Assembly: GCA_034432095.1 (NCBI GenBank) | Contig: DAOUCV010000011.1 | Location: 1-8,334, forward strand | Reading direction: 5' to 3' | Length of the DNA: 8,334 nucleotides | From: DAOUCV01 sp034432095 | Lineage (GTDB): Bacteria > Chloroflexota > Dehalococcoidia > Dehalococcoidales > UBA2162 | Shown here: one piece after another, positions 1 to 7,286 of the stretch | Position numbering within the stretch: the stretch's first letter is position 1 | How the letters are laid out: every line of letters starts with the position of its first letter | The notes under the pieces: model-generated | What the model saw: the letters and a program-made list of their open reading frames with translations, nothing else | Database searches by the model: none | Told to the model about the DNA's origin: nothing | Translations under genes and position numbers: made by a program

Positions 1-509
1 GCTTTCCATTGAGAGACCTCCTTAATCCAAAGATTAGCTTACTTGAAGCCATTCCGGGTTCTGTGAGGTCTCTCTCTTTACTGTCAACCTCAACCGACCA
101 AAATGTTACAGTATCATGGTGGAGTGTACGCACAGCTAAGGGATATGACGAAATGTTCTATGGTCCCCTTGCCGGGATTTGGGCTCCTTTTGAACAGCTT
201 ATGACCAAACGAGGAATGGTCGAAAACATCGCTTGTATTGACGACCCGTACTTCGACGAAGTGGGCATAATTATTGCCCGAGACATGGTAAAGAACCCCG
301 AGAACTACTACAAGACAATGAGAGAGGCAGCTCGATACGAACTGTCTCTGGCTTGGGGAATATTCCCTCCGGCGCAATACATATACAACATGTGGTGGCC
401 CTGGGTGCAGAATTGGTACGGCATAAGCTGGTCAGGTTGGGCTAACATGAGCGACATCTTTAAGGGCATCTGGATTGACCCGGCTCTTAAGAAATCTATG
501 GGCTACTAA
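1..509 (+). CDS. ABC transporter substrate-binding protein, family 5 (C-terminal part only)
   Basis: This is the C-terminal ~168 residues of an extracytoplasmic solute-binding protein of the peptide/nickel (SBP_bac_5) type, which delivers oligopeptides or similar ligands to an ABC permease. The reading frame is open to the window edge (first full codon at position 3), so the start lies outside. A TTG at position 9 is in frame but is unlikely to be the start. Recognisable features are a GYDEMFYGP segment, an IDDPYFDEV segment, a YYKTMREAARYELSLAWGI helix, an aromatic MWWPWVQNWYG stretch and the end IDPALKKSMGY. This tail style is common in Dehalococcoidia paralogues, from family knowledge. The first ~35 visible residues are less typical, so damage upstream cannot be excluded. 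It is convergent with the lipid operon and functionally unrelated to it as far as can be seen. The substrate is unknown. Confidence 0.8.
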   Translation, partial: FPLRDLLNPKISLLEAIPGSVRSLSLLSTSTDQNVTVSWWSVRTAKGYDEMFYGPLAGIWAPFEQLMTKRGMVENIACIDDPYFDEVGIIIARDMVKNPENYYKTMREAARYELSLAWGIFPPAQYIYNMWWPWVQNWYGISWSGWANMSDIFKGIWIDPALKKSMGY

Positions 510-536
510 GCTTGGTAACGTAGAGGCAGCCTGATT

Positions 537-580
537 AGAAGAGGAGTGGAGATAAAATTTTCCACTCCTCTTCTTTATCG
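537..580 (+). terminator. Rho-independent terminator after the substrate-binding protein gene
   Basis: A perfect 14-bp stem (537-550 with 561-574) encloses a 10-nt AT-rich loop. It is followed on the plus strand by a short T-rich run (TTCTTTAT, partly in the stem). It begins 28 bp after the stop codon at 507-509. The hairpin is symmetrical, but the minus-strand exit (AATCAGG) has no U-run. It is therefore called for the plus strand, although the hairpin might also slow transcription arriving from the convergent operon. Confidence 0.75.
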
Positions 581-672
581 AAGTGCCACGGGTCTCTTAG
601 CCTCGGACCCATTCACCTCTAGTTTCTCTTTTCCCGTGTCTCCTAATCTTATGAGGTCTATAAGTGGCATGA
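581..672. other. Convergent intergenic spacer
   Basis: This is the remainder of the spacer between the terminator and the end of fakA. No convincing gene is seen. Only short inverted repeats occur: GGGTC/GACCC at 590-594 and 606-610, CACGGG/CCCGTG at 587-592 and 633-638, and TGCCAC/GTGGCA at 584-589 and 664-669. None is followed by a T-run on the minus strand, so no clear intrinsic terminator for the nine-gene operon is visible. Confidence 0.5.
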
Positions 673-2295
673 CTATTCCACAGAAATAATGTAGTTATAG
701 TGAGGTTGACCACCGTTAACTACCCCAACCTCAGGTGTTGGATACTGCTGACGAATCTTGCTACTTATCTGATCTGCCTCAACCTCACTGGTATCGGCAC
801 CGTAGTAGATGGTGACAAGGCTAGCCCCATCTAAACCGATTCTCGCCAGAAAGTCAAATATGACTTCATCAACCTTATCACCGGCAGCTAGCAGTTTACC
901 ATCGAGCAGACCAATCGCCTGCCCCTCGCTAATATCTAAGCCGCTTAATCGGGTAGCGCGACTTGCCCGCGTGATTTCGATTGTTTTCACCGTAGCTTTA
1001 GCTTCAGCCATTCGTTCGGCATTGGTCTCAAAGTCAGCCTCGGGGACAAAGGCAACGAGTGCAGAGACTCCCTGCGGTATGGTCTCGGTGGGGACCACCT
1101 TAAGGTTCTTCTTGGTTAGATACTTAACCTGCTGGGCGGCAGGAATGATGTTTTTGTTGTTGGGCAGGATGATAACGTTATCCGAAGGTACGGCTTCAAC
1201 CGCTTCAAGTATATCCCTAGTGCTCGGATTCATTGTCTGCCCCCCGGGAATAATGGCGGAGGCACCGAGGTCGCAAAAAACCTTAGCCAGCCCGTCCCCG
1301 TTGACCACAGCGACAACAGACGCTCTTTGCTTTGTCGTTTGTCGTTCGTGCATTAACAGGAAATCCTTATGTTGCTCGTCCATATTGCGGATGTTAACAT
1401 CAGAAAGAGCGCCGAAAAGGGAAGCCTCTCTGGTGACGCTGGCTGGGGTTGGTGTGTGAACATGGACTCGGATGGTTTGTGAATCACCGACAACAATCAG
1501 TGACTTTCCCATATTATGGAGCCTTTCTCTGACCTTACCAACATCCAGTCTTTCACCCTTTATCAGAAATTGAGTGCAAAAGCCGTAGGGTTCCTCAATA
1601 GCCGGAAGCTGCACCGGGCTACCGACCAATGGCAGGCTACTGGCTATCAATTGCGGGGAACGATTATCTAATTCGCCTTTAAGATAGAGCAGAGCTCCTT
1701 CCAGCAGGGTGAATAGGGCATGTCCCCCCGCATCCACCACCCCCGCTTCCTTTAAGACCGAGAGCAGGTTGGGGGTATCAGCTACTGATGCCTTAGCCGC
1801 CTCAACAGTGGTCTCTAAGATGGAGAGCAGGTTACCATCGCCGCTGGCTACCTGCTTAGCGGCGGCAGAAGCCGCCCTGTTGATTACCGTCAGGATCGTA
1901 CCCTCAACCGGGTTACTCAATACCTGATAAGCTGTTTTTGAAGCTTCTTCTAAAGCCTCAGCCAGTCCCTTCCCATCGATGGCTTCCTTTTCTTCCAAGC
2001 TTTTCGCCAGGCCACGCCAGATCTGTGACAGGATTACGCCGCTATTGCCTCGGGAACCCATTAAGGCCCCTTTTGCCATAGCTCGGACTACTGCCGATAT
2101 TGTGCCGTCACTGGTCTGGGCAGCTTCAGCTAGACTGGCACGCATGGTGAACAGCACATTCGTACCACAGTCGCCATCCGGCACAGGGTAAACATTTAAG
2201 GCATTTATATCGAGGACAATCTTTTCCAGCCAGCTGGTAGCGGCGATAAACGCCTCCCTAAAGTCTTTTCCATCGATGATTTCGGGCCGCCGCAT
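673..2295 (-). CDS. fakA: FakA-like fatty acid kinase (DhaL domain + FakA middle and C-terminal domains)
   Basis: This is a 540-residue DAK2/DhaL-family protein, close to the usual ~550 of FakA. FakA transfers the ATP phosphate to a fatty acid held by a DegV/FakB protein, giving acyl-phosphate for membrane lipid synthesis in the cytoplasm. The N-terminal DhaL domain shows NVYPVPDGDCGTN (34-46, metal-binding Asp40 and Asp42), the nucleotide loop GSRGNSGVILSQ (80-91), EGTILTV (131-137) and DAGGHALFTLLEG (188-200). The middle domain carries GFCTQF (Cys240) and VHVHT (His278, His280), matching the Zn ligands Cys/His/His known in staphylococcal FakA. The C-terminal domain ends with the family-typical GGQPHYNYIISVE. 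Cys43 replaces the usual Thr in DGDTGTN. The ATG at 2293-2295 follows a strong Shine-Dalgarno AAAGGAGG (2299-2306). It is the last gene of the operon, 24 bp after the DegV gene. It was long annotated generically as a dihydroxyacetone kinase-like protein, but no DhaK partner is present here. Confidence 0.9.
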   Translation of the reverse strand: MRRPEIIDGKDFREAFIAATSWLEKIVLDINALNVYPVPDGDCGTNVLFTMRASLAEAAQTSDGTISAVVRAMAKGALMGSRGNSGVILSQIWRGLAKSLEEKEAIDGKGLAEALEEASKTAYQVLSNPVEGTILTVINRAASAAAKQVASGDGNLLSILETTVEAAKASVADTPNLLSVLKEAGVVDAGGHALFTLLEGALLYLKGELDNRSPQLIASSLPLVGSPVQLPAIEEPYGFCTQFLIKGERLDVGKVRERLHNMGKSLIVVGDSQTIRVHVHTPTPASVTREASLFGALSDVNIRNMDEQHKDFLLMHERQTTKQRASVVAVVNGDGLAKVFCDLGASAIIPGGQTMNPSTRDILEAVEAVPSDNVIILPNNKNIIPAAQQVKYLTKKNLKVVPTETIPQGVSALVAFVPEADFETNAERMAEAKATVKTIEITRASRATRLSGLDISEGQAIGLLDGKLLAAGDKVDEVIFDFLARIGLDGASLVTIYYGADTSEVEADQISSKIRQQYPTPEVGVVNGGQPHYNYIISVE

Positions 2296-2319
2296 GCTCC
2301 TCCTTTCCGGTTTGGTAAA

Positions 2320-3171
2320 CTAGGTATAAAAGGAGACAGCAAATACTGGGCCGGTGTGAGCGCACATCACCGGGGTAAACGGAGTCAGATAGACCTCTGT
2401 GCAGCTATACCGGGACCTGATGAGCTCTGACAATCGCTTGCCGTCCTCAATGTTGTCTGTATAGTGGACATTGACGTGCATTGGCCGGCTTGTATCACTA
2501 TAATCTTTGATAAGTTCAACAAGTCTGAGCATGCAATTCTGCTTGCCTCTGGCTCTGCCTATGTTGTCTACGACACCGGTGTTATTGACCATGCCAACAA
2601 TTGGTTTCACCCCGAATAGCTCGCCCGCGTAAGCAGTCTTCGGGGCCCGGCCACCCTTGATAAGGTACTTGAGGGTCTCCATCCCAATGAGAAACTTTAC
2701 CCTGGGGACCATATCTTGGGCTACTTTCACCACTTCTGCCAGGCTTTTACCCGCCTGAGCCGCACGAGCCATTTCCAGGACGATGAAACCTTCGGCTCCA
2801 GCGGCGCTATTGCTATCCACGACCTCGATATTGAGCCTCGGGTTTTCTTTCTTAACTAATTCCCTGGCCTCTGTTGCCGCTTCATACATTGCGCTCAGCC
2901 GCTTAGAAACAAAAGTGCAGACAATGTCATTGGTAGATTTGCTCAGGTCTTTAAATACTTTGGTGAATTCTCCCAGGGCGGGAGCTCCGGTGGTCAACTC
3001 TTTTATGCTCTTGAACATCTTCCAGAACTCGTCCGGAGTAATGTCCAACTGGTCCAGGTACGTTTTTCCGTCAATATTCAAAGCAAATGGTACAATACGT
3101 ATGCCGTATTCCTTGATTTTCTCTGCGGGCACACAGGCCACAGTGTCGGTGATGATACCTACATTAGCCAT
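2320..3171 (-). CDS. fakB: DegV family fatty-acid-binding protein (FakB-like)
   Basis: This 283-residue protein is the typical length for DegV proteins, which bury one fatty acid and present its carboxylate to FakA. Family landmarks are IITDTVACVP (6-15; usually TDST/TDSx), VPFALNIDGKTYLDQLDIT (27-45), TTGAP (60-64; usually TSQPS/TSxP), VSKRLSAMY (88-96), VVDSNSAAGAEG (117-128), LKYLIKGGRAP (167-177) and AHTGP (271-275). Thr61, Ser93, the GGR at 173-175 and His272 are retained, so lipid binding is plausible. However, the loop usually written SSGLSGTY reads SKRLSAMY here, and GQGxxG after the His is replaced by GPVFAV, so chain specificity may differ. The ATG at 3169-3171 lies 15 bp after the fabG stop with no evident Shine-Dalgarno, suggesting translational coupling. 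Adjacency to fakA supports a FakA-FakB pair. The specific ligand is unknown. Confidence 0.85.
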   Translation of the reverse strand: MANVGIITDTVACVPAEKIKEYGIRIVPFALNIDGKTYLDQLDITPDEFWKMFKSIKELTTGAPALGEFTKVFKDLSKSTNDIVCTFVSKRLSAMYEAATEARELVKKENPRLNIEVVDSNSAAGAEGFIVLEMARAAQAGKSLAEVVKVAQDMVPRVKFLIGMETLKYLIKGGRAPKTAYAGELFGVKPIVGMVNNTGVVDNIGRARGKQNCMLRLVELIKDYSDTSRPMHVNVHYTDNIEDGKRLSELIRSRYSCTEVYLTPFTPVMCAHTGPVFAVSFYT

Positions 3172-3186
3172 GATTTAGCCAAAATC

Positions 3187-3936
3187 TTATATTACTCCGC
3201 CGTCAACGCAGATAACCTGCGCCGTTATATAACCTGCCTGCTCGCTAGCCAGAAAAGCCACCAGTTCCGCCACATCAGCCGGTGTACCAAAACGCTTTAA
3301 CGGGATGCGAGCCAGTATGGCATCTTTGGCTTCCTGAGGCAGCCTATCAGTCATCTCGGTAGTGATAAAACCGGGGGCTATGGCATTTACCGTTATGTTT
3401 CGTGGACCGACCTCCCTGGCCATAGCCTTGGTAAAAGCAATCAGGCCACCCTTGGATGCTGAGTAGTTCGCCTGTCCCACATTGCCCACCAGACCGGCTA
3501 GAGAAGCAATGTTGATAATTCTTCCCCAGGGCTGTTCCATCATGGAGCGCAGGGCATACTTAGTGCACAGATAGGCACCTCGCAAATTAGTGTTTATCAC
3601 TTCGTCCCAAGCATCGTCCGCCATTCGGGGCAGGAGATTATCTTTGACAATACCGGCATTATTGACCAGAATATTGATCCTGCCCCACTGTTTAACAATT
3701 TGTCGGGTCATCTCACGAACGGCGCTGGCATCAGCTACGTTGGCTTTGTATGGTGTTGCTTCGCCACCCAGGCTCGCAATTTCTTTGACTACCTTACTGG
3801 CTTCTTTATCATTAGCCAGGTAATTCAAAGCCACTTTAACACCGCAGGAGGCCAGCTTAATGGCGATAGCTCTTCCCAGACCACGGGAGGCACCAGTCAC
3901 CAGGGCTACTTTTCCTTCCAAACCTTTTAGTTCCAC
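3187..3936 (-). CDS. fabG: 3-oxoacyl-[acyl-carrier-protein] reductase FabG
   Basis: This 249-residue classical short-chain dehydrogenase/reductase carries out the NADPH-dependent reduction of 3-oxoacyl-ACP to 3-hydroxyacyl-ACP in the elongation cycle. The cofactor loop is TGASRGLG (14-21) and the NNAG motif is at 92-95. The catalytic tetrad is Asn117, Ser145, Tyr158 and Lys162, with the SDR spacing Y-x3-K (NYSASKGG). VNAIAPGFITTEMT (183-196) and the C-terminal GYITAQVICVDGGV are typical of FabG. The start is GTG at 3934-3936, preceded by AAGGA (3946-3950). The overlapping ATG at 3936-3938 is in another frame and stops after three codons. The gene follows fabF by 18 bp. FabG is chosen over a generic SDR because the motifs are textbook and the neighbours are fatty-acid genes. 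Confidence 0.95.
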   Translation of the reverse strand: MELKGLEGKVALVTGASRGLGRAIAIKLASCGVKVALNYLANDKEASKVVKEIASLGGEATPYKANVADASAVREMTRQIVKQWGRINILVNNAGIVKDNLLPRMADDAWDEVINTNLRGAYLCTKYALRSMMEQPWGRIINIASLAGLVGNVGQANYSASKGGLIAFTKAMAREVGPRNITVNAIAPGFITTEMTDRLPQEAKDAILARIPLKRFGTPADVAELVAFLASEQAGYITAQVICVDGGVI

Positions 3937-3954
3937 ATCCCCTATTCCTTGGAG

Positions 3955-5184
3955 TTAGGGAAATCGTTTTAATACAATGCAGCAGTTTTGCCCGCCCATA
4001 CCGAAGGAGTTGGAGAGGCACACGTTCACCGTCTGCCGACGGGCTATATTCGGCACATAATCGAGGTCACACTCCGGGTCGGGCGTTTCGTAGTTAATCG
4101 TGGGTGGAATAATACCTTCCTTTACGGTCATCACCGCCGCAATGGCTTCCACCGCTCCTGCCGCACAGGCCAGGTGCCCAATCATCGACTTGTTCGAGCT
4201 AATTGGCACCTTATAGGCACGCTCACCAAAGACAAGCTTCACAGCCTTGGTCTCTGCGGCATCGTTAAATCTGGTGCTGGTGCCGTGGGCGTTAATATAG
4301 TCAACCTCTTCCGGGGAAACACCAGCATCCTGAAGTGCCATCTTCATAGCAACAGCTTCTTGGCTGGGGTCAGGGGCGGTCTCGTTGAAAGCATCGAACG
4401 ACCAGCCGGCGCCAGCCAGCTCAGCCAGTATTGGTGCCCCACGCTGCTGGGCGTGCGTTAAGGTCTCCAGTACCAGAATAGCCGCACCTTCGCCAAAGAC
4501 CATGCCACTCCGTTTAAGGTCGAAGGGTCGGCAGGCTTTCTTCGGGTCCGCCTCGCGACTGAGTGCGCCAACTCGGCCGGTAAGAGCGATGGCTAATGGG
4601 TTTACCTGACTTTCGGCACCACCTGCTAAAATTATATCGGCGTGGCCCAGCCGCAACAGGTTCAGGGCTGTGCCCAGGGCATCGCTACCACTGGCGCAGG
4701 CACTGTTCAGGCTACTATTGGGACCTTTCAGCCCAAATTCCAGTCCGACTATAGCCGGCACCATACAGGGAGCGACCTTACTGAGTAATAGCGGGTCGAT
4801 TCGCAGCGGTCCCCGGTTTCTGAGAACCTCGCCCTGGTCAAGGAGCAGGTCAACGCCACCGGTCGTGGCAATTATGACCCCCAGCCTTTCCGGTTTCTCT
4901 TTGGCTACATCCACCTGGGCCGCTGTCAGTGCCATTCTGGTAGCGGCGATAGCGTATTGGGTGCAAAGAGCCGTGCGGTCAACTCGTTTGATGTCCATAT
5001 AATTGGTCGGCTCAAACCCCCTGACTTCAGCCGCCACCTTGGCCGGGAACCTGCTGGCGTCAAACTTGGTTATCGGACCAATGCCCGACCTGCCGTTGAT
5101 CAGTCCCTGCCAGAATTCGTCCACACTGAGCCCCAGGGGGGTAACCGCCCCAAGCCCGGTCACCACTACTCTAGGTTGAGACAT
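3955..5184 (-). CDS. fabF: 3-oxoacyl-[acyl-carrier-protein] synthase II FabF
   Basis: This 409-residue KAS II is normal in length. It condenses malonyl-ACP with acyl-ACP, the chain-extending step. The N-terminus VVVTGLGAVTPLG is diagnostic. The active-site Cys163 lies in NSACASGSDALG, His300 in INAHGTSTRFND, and Lys332 and His337 in SNKSMIGHLACAAGA, giving the Cys-His-His triad plus Lys of elongating synthases (KAS III would lack this arrangement). The C-terminal loop reads NSFGMGGQN (392-400). Most FabF proteins have GFGGTN there, so the gating Phe position is Met396. The Pro/Gly of GTSTPxGD is also replaced (GTSTRFND). The ATG at 5182-5184 has a good Shine-Dalgarno, AAAGGAGA, and lies inside the end of the upstream reductase gene (14-bp overlap), consistent with coupled translation. 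Confidence 0.95.
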   Translation of the reverse strand: MSQPRVVVTGLGAVTPLGLSVDEFWQGLINGRSGIGPITKFDASRFPAKVAAEVRGFEPTNYMDIKRVDRTALCTQYAIAATRMALTAAQVDVAKEKPERLGVIIATTGGVDLLLDQGEVLRNRGPLRIDPLLLSKVAPCMVPAIVGLEFGLKGPNSSLNSACASGSDALGTALNLLRLGHADIILAGGAESQVNPLAIALTGRVGALSREADPKKACRPFDLKRSGMVFGEGAAILVLETLTHAQQRGAPILAELAGAGWSFDAFNETAPDPSQEAVAMKMALQDAGVSPEEVDYINAHGTSTRFNDAAETKAVKLVFGERAYKVPISSNKSMIGHLACAAGAVEAIAAVMTVKEGIIPPTINYETPDPECDLDYVPNIARRQTVNVCLSNSFGMGGQNCCIVLKRFP

Positions 5185-5971
5185 TCCGGTCTCCTTTGCC
5201 TGCCGTTTGGTTCACGTAACCCAGTGAAGTCAGGGATAGCCCGCCGTCAATGACGATAATCTGGCCTCTTATCATGGCGGCGGCCTCACTGCACAGAAAA
5301 GCCACCACGTTAGCTATATCCTCCGGCTGCACCATTCGCCCTGCCGGGGTATTGGTCACCATCGGTCGGGGTAAATTGGGGTCAGCCGTGTATAGTTTCA
5401 GGGCTTCCGTTTCCACAGCCGCTGCCGAAACCGCATTGACCCGTATTCCCCTGGGAGCCAGCTCAATAGCCAGGTAACGGGTAAGAGCCTCTAGCGCCGC
5501 TTTGGAGACGCCCACCGCCGTATAAATCGGCATAACTAATTTGGAACCAAGGCTGGAGATATTGATAATGGTGCCACCGTTTTTCATCAGTCTGGCGGCT
5601 CGCTGAGCACAGAGTAGGGCAGCCCGGGCATTGATGTTCATCGTCCAGTCCCAGCCGTCAAAGTCCAGCTCCATAGCTGTCCGGGGCACACCGGAAGCGG
5701 CGTTGTTGACCAAAATGTCCAGTCGACCAAACTTTTCCTCGACTTCGGCAAACATGCTGTCGACCTTCTCCGGTTCAGCGAGGTTGGCTTTAATGATATG
5801 AGCGCTAACTCCCTTGCGGCGAGCCGCTTCAGCGGTGCTTTCCGCAGTATCCCGCTTGCGGAAAAAGTTAATAATGACATCGGCTCCTTCAGAGGCCATC
5901 TTGAGAGTTATCGCCCGGCCGATGCCCCTTGAGCCACCCGTTATCAGAGCCACTTTACCTTTGAATGACAT
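5171..5971 (-). CDS. fabL: Enoyl-[acyl-carrier-protein] reductase, FabL type (SDR superfamily)
   Basis: This is a 266-residue SDR that closely resembles Bacillus FabL (enoyl-ACP reductase III), which reduces trans-2-enoyl-ACP to acyl-ACP with NADPH. The cofactor loop is TGGSRGIG (11-18). NNAASGVPRTAMEL (89-102) replaces the usual NNAG context, and WDWTMNINA (107-115), GVSKAALEALTRYLAIEL (154-171), NTPAGRM (207-213) and MIRGQ (233-237) are FabL landmarks as known from that family. Tyr150 and Lys157 are spaced Y-x6-K, the enoyl-reductase spacing, rather than the Y-x3-K seen in FabG three genes away in the window. This argues against a second ketoreductase. The C-terminal ~20 residues extend past the family core, and their coding sequence overlaps the fabF start by 14 bp. 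The ATG at 5969-5971 has a purine-rich GGGGAAAG upstream and lies 12 bp after acpP. No FabI or FabK is in the window. Confidence 0.85.
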   Translation of the reverse strand: MSFKGKVALITGGSRGIGRAITLKMASEGADVIINFFRKRDTAESTAEAARRKGVSAHIIKANLAEPEKVDSMFAEVEEKFGRLDILVNNAASGVPRTAMELDFDGWDWTMNINARAALLCAQRAARLMKNGGTIINISSLGSKLVMPIYTAVGVSKAALEALTRYLAIELAPRGIRVNAVSAAAVETEALKLYTADPNLPRPMVTNTPAGRMVQPEDIANVVAFLCSEAAAMIRGQIIVIDGGLSLTSLGYVNQTAGKGDRNVST

Positions 5972-5983
5972 CTCTTTCCCCGC

Positions 5984-6250
5984 TTATTGGGGCGCTTTCC
6001 CAGCCTTCTCGGCTATCTTACGCTCGACATAGGCAATGAATCCCGCCGTATCGGTAATGTTTTGGAGTTCTTCGTCATTCAGCTCAATATCAAAGGTGTC
6101 TTCCACCGCCACCAGTATCTGGACTATGTCAAGAGAGTCAGCACCAAAGTCCTTAAAGGTGGTGGTTGGAGCAATAACAATATCTGGCTTGCGTAGAATC
6201 CTTGCGGCAATCTTTTTCACCGTTTCTTCAACTGATGTATTAACGGACAT
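5984..6250 (-). CDS. acpP: Acyl carrier protein
   Basis: This 88-residue acidic carrier protein holds growing acyl chains on a phosphopantetheine arm. The attachment site is Ser39 in FGADSLDIVQ, followed by the helix-III-type acidic stretch VEDTFDIELNDEE (48-60), both standard for type II fatty-acid ACPs. The usual length is 75-85 residues; here a short Lys/Ala-rich C-terminal tail is added. The ATG at 6248-6250 is preceded by GAAGGAG (6261-6267). It sits between plsX (31 bp upstream) and the FabL-type reductase (12 bp downstream), and the plsX-acpP neighbourhood is common in bacteria. It is presumably the carrier for every enzyme of this operon. A holo-ACP synthase is not in the window. Confidence 0.95.
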   Translation of the reverse strand: MSVNTSVEETVKKIAARILRKPDIVIAPTTTFKDFGADSLDIVQILVAVEDTFDIELNDEELQNITDTAGFIAYVERKIAEKAGKAPQ

Positions 6251-6281
6251 CTCTAGTAAACTCCTTCACTCAAGTATTTGG

Positions 6282-7286
6282 TTAGCCAATGTTGATTTTA
6301 CTTCTAACGGCAGCTAGTTCTGACTTTAATATGTCCACCAGGCCTATTTCGACCATCTCTTTGGCGGTACCGATGGTTTTGGCTACCTCGAGTGCCTTGC
6401 TCCGACCGTGTGCCTTGCAGACAACGCCGTTTATACCCCATAATGGCCCACCGCCTACCGTATCGGCTGAGATAGTCGCCCGTTTCAGTGCCGTAACAAT
6501 CTCTTTGACCTCCTTTTCTGGCAGCTTGTTCTGTAATGTTTCCTCGAGCCACTGAGCAATAACACCGCCCAGCCCCTCACAGAACTTGACCACCGCGTTA
6601 CCCACAAAACCATCACAGATGACAACGTTTGCCTTACCGTAGGCTATATCGTTGCCTTCCACATAGCCGATGAAATTCAGACCGGACTTTTTGAAGAGGT
6701 TGTAAGCCTCCTTGACCACTTCATTGCCTTTCCCTTCTTCGAGACCATTACTGAGCAGAGCAATGGTTGGGTTGGGGATGTTCATCCATTTGCGAGCGTA
6801 GACCATGCCAATGATGCCGAAATCTAGAAGCTGGTCCGGACGGGAGTCAACATTGCCACCCAGGTCAATTACCGTGGTATTGGGAGCAAAGCCGAGAAAC
6901 TGCCCGCCAACGACGGGCCGGGACAAGCCTTCCAGAGTGCCCAGTACCTGCAAGGCTGAGGCAAACACGCCTCCCGTTGGACCGACGCCAACCACAGCTG
7001 AAGCCTGTCCCTCCCTTACCAGCTTGGTGGCTAACATGATTGAGGCGTTTCTCTTTTTGCGCAAGGTGTAGGCAGGAGGTTCGCCTTCAATCAGGTATTC
7101 ATCGGTATGGACTATTTCAATCTCCAAGCGGGAAGTATCATATTTAGCCAGCTCTGCCCGGATACGTTCCTCCGGTCCGACCAGAATAATACCAACGCCA
7201 TACTCCTTACCTGCTAAAACCGAACCCTTGACAATTTCTTCAGGCGCAAAGTCGCCACCCATGGCATCAACTGCTATCTTCATCAT
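6282..7286 (-). CDS. plsX: Phosphate acyltransferase PlsX
   Basis: This 334-residue PlsX is of normal length. It is a peripheral membrane enzyme that converts acyl-ACP plus phosphate to acyl-phosphate, the donor for PlsY. Motifs in order are IAVDAMGGDFAP (4-15), VGPTGG (101-106, where many PlsX proteins have AGNTGA), LLSNGLEEGKGN (177-188), YVEGNDI (208-214), CDGFVGN (224-230) and GINGVVCKAHG (284-294). The first of two adjacent ATG codons (7284-7286) forms an ATGA overlap with the stop of the upstream dehydratase gene, preceded by GAGGGTG. The second ATG (7281-7283) is an equally possible start. Its presence with fakA and a DegV gene in one operon puts both acyl-phosphate-producing routes under shared transcription. 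Confidence 0.95.
   Translation of the reverse strand: MMKIAVDAMGGDFAPEEIVKGSVLAGKEYGVGIILVGPEERIRAELAKYDTSRLEIEIVHTDEYLIEGEPPAYTLRKKRNASIMLATKLVREGQASAVVGVGPTGGVFASALQVLGTLEGLSRPVVGGQFLGFAPNTTVIDLGGNVDSRPDQLLDFGIIGMVYARKWMNIPNPTIALLSNGLEEGKGNEVVKEAYNLFKKSGLNFIGYVEGNDIAYGKANVVICDGFVGNAVVKFCEGLGGVIAQWLEETLQNKLPEKEVKEIVTALKRATISADTVGGGPLWGINGVVCKAHGRSKALEVAKTIGTAKEMVEIGLVDILKSELAAVRSKINIG

Noticed and set aside
9..11. TTG as start codon of the substrate-binding protein
   Set aside because: The frame stays open to the window edge, and only the C-terminal part of a ~500-600 residue family is present, so the gene is cut by the window.
11..74. 10-bp inverted repeat (11-20 with 65-74)
   Set aside because: It lies inside coding sequence with a 44-bp loop, and no functional context is visible. 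Probably chance.
590..610. Minus-strand terminator after fakA
   Set aside because: The stem is only 5 bp and there is no T-run on the minus strand.
809..1459. A 216-codon plus-strand open frame opposite fakA
   Set aside because: It is antisense to a strongly supported gene, its residue composition is low-complexity (Ser/Ala/Thr/Leu), no family is recognisable, and no ribosome binding site stands out. It is a mirror of fakA codon use.
673..2295. Dihydroxyacetone kinase subunit
   Set aside because: The DhaL-like domain is fused to FakA middle and C-terminal domains with the Cys/His/His zinc ligands, and the neighbour is a DegV protein, not DhaK or DhaM.
3988..4461. A 157-codon plus-strand open frame opposite fabF
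   Set aside because: It lies wholly within the well-supported fabF with conserved catalytic motifs on the minus strand, and the plus-strand product has no recognisable domain.
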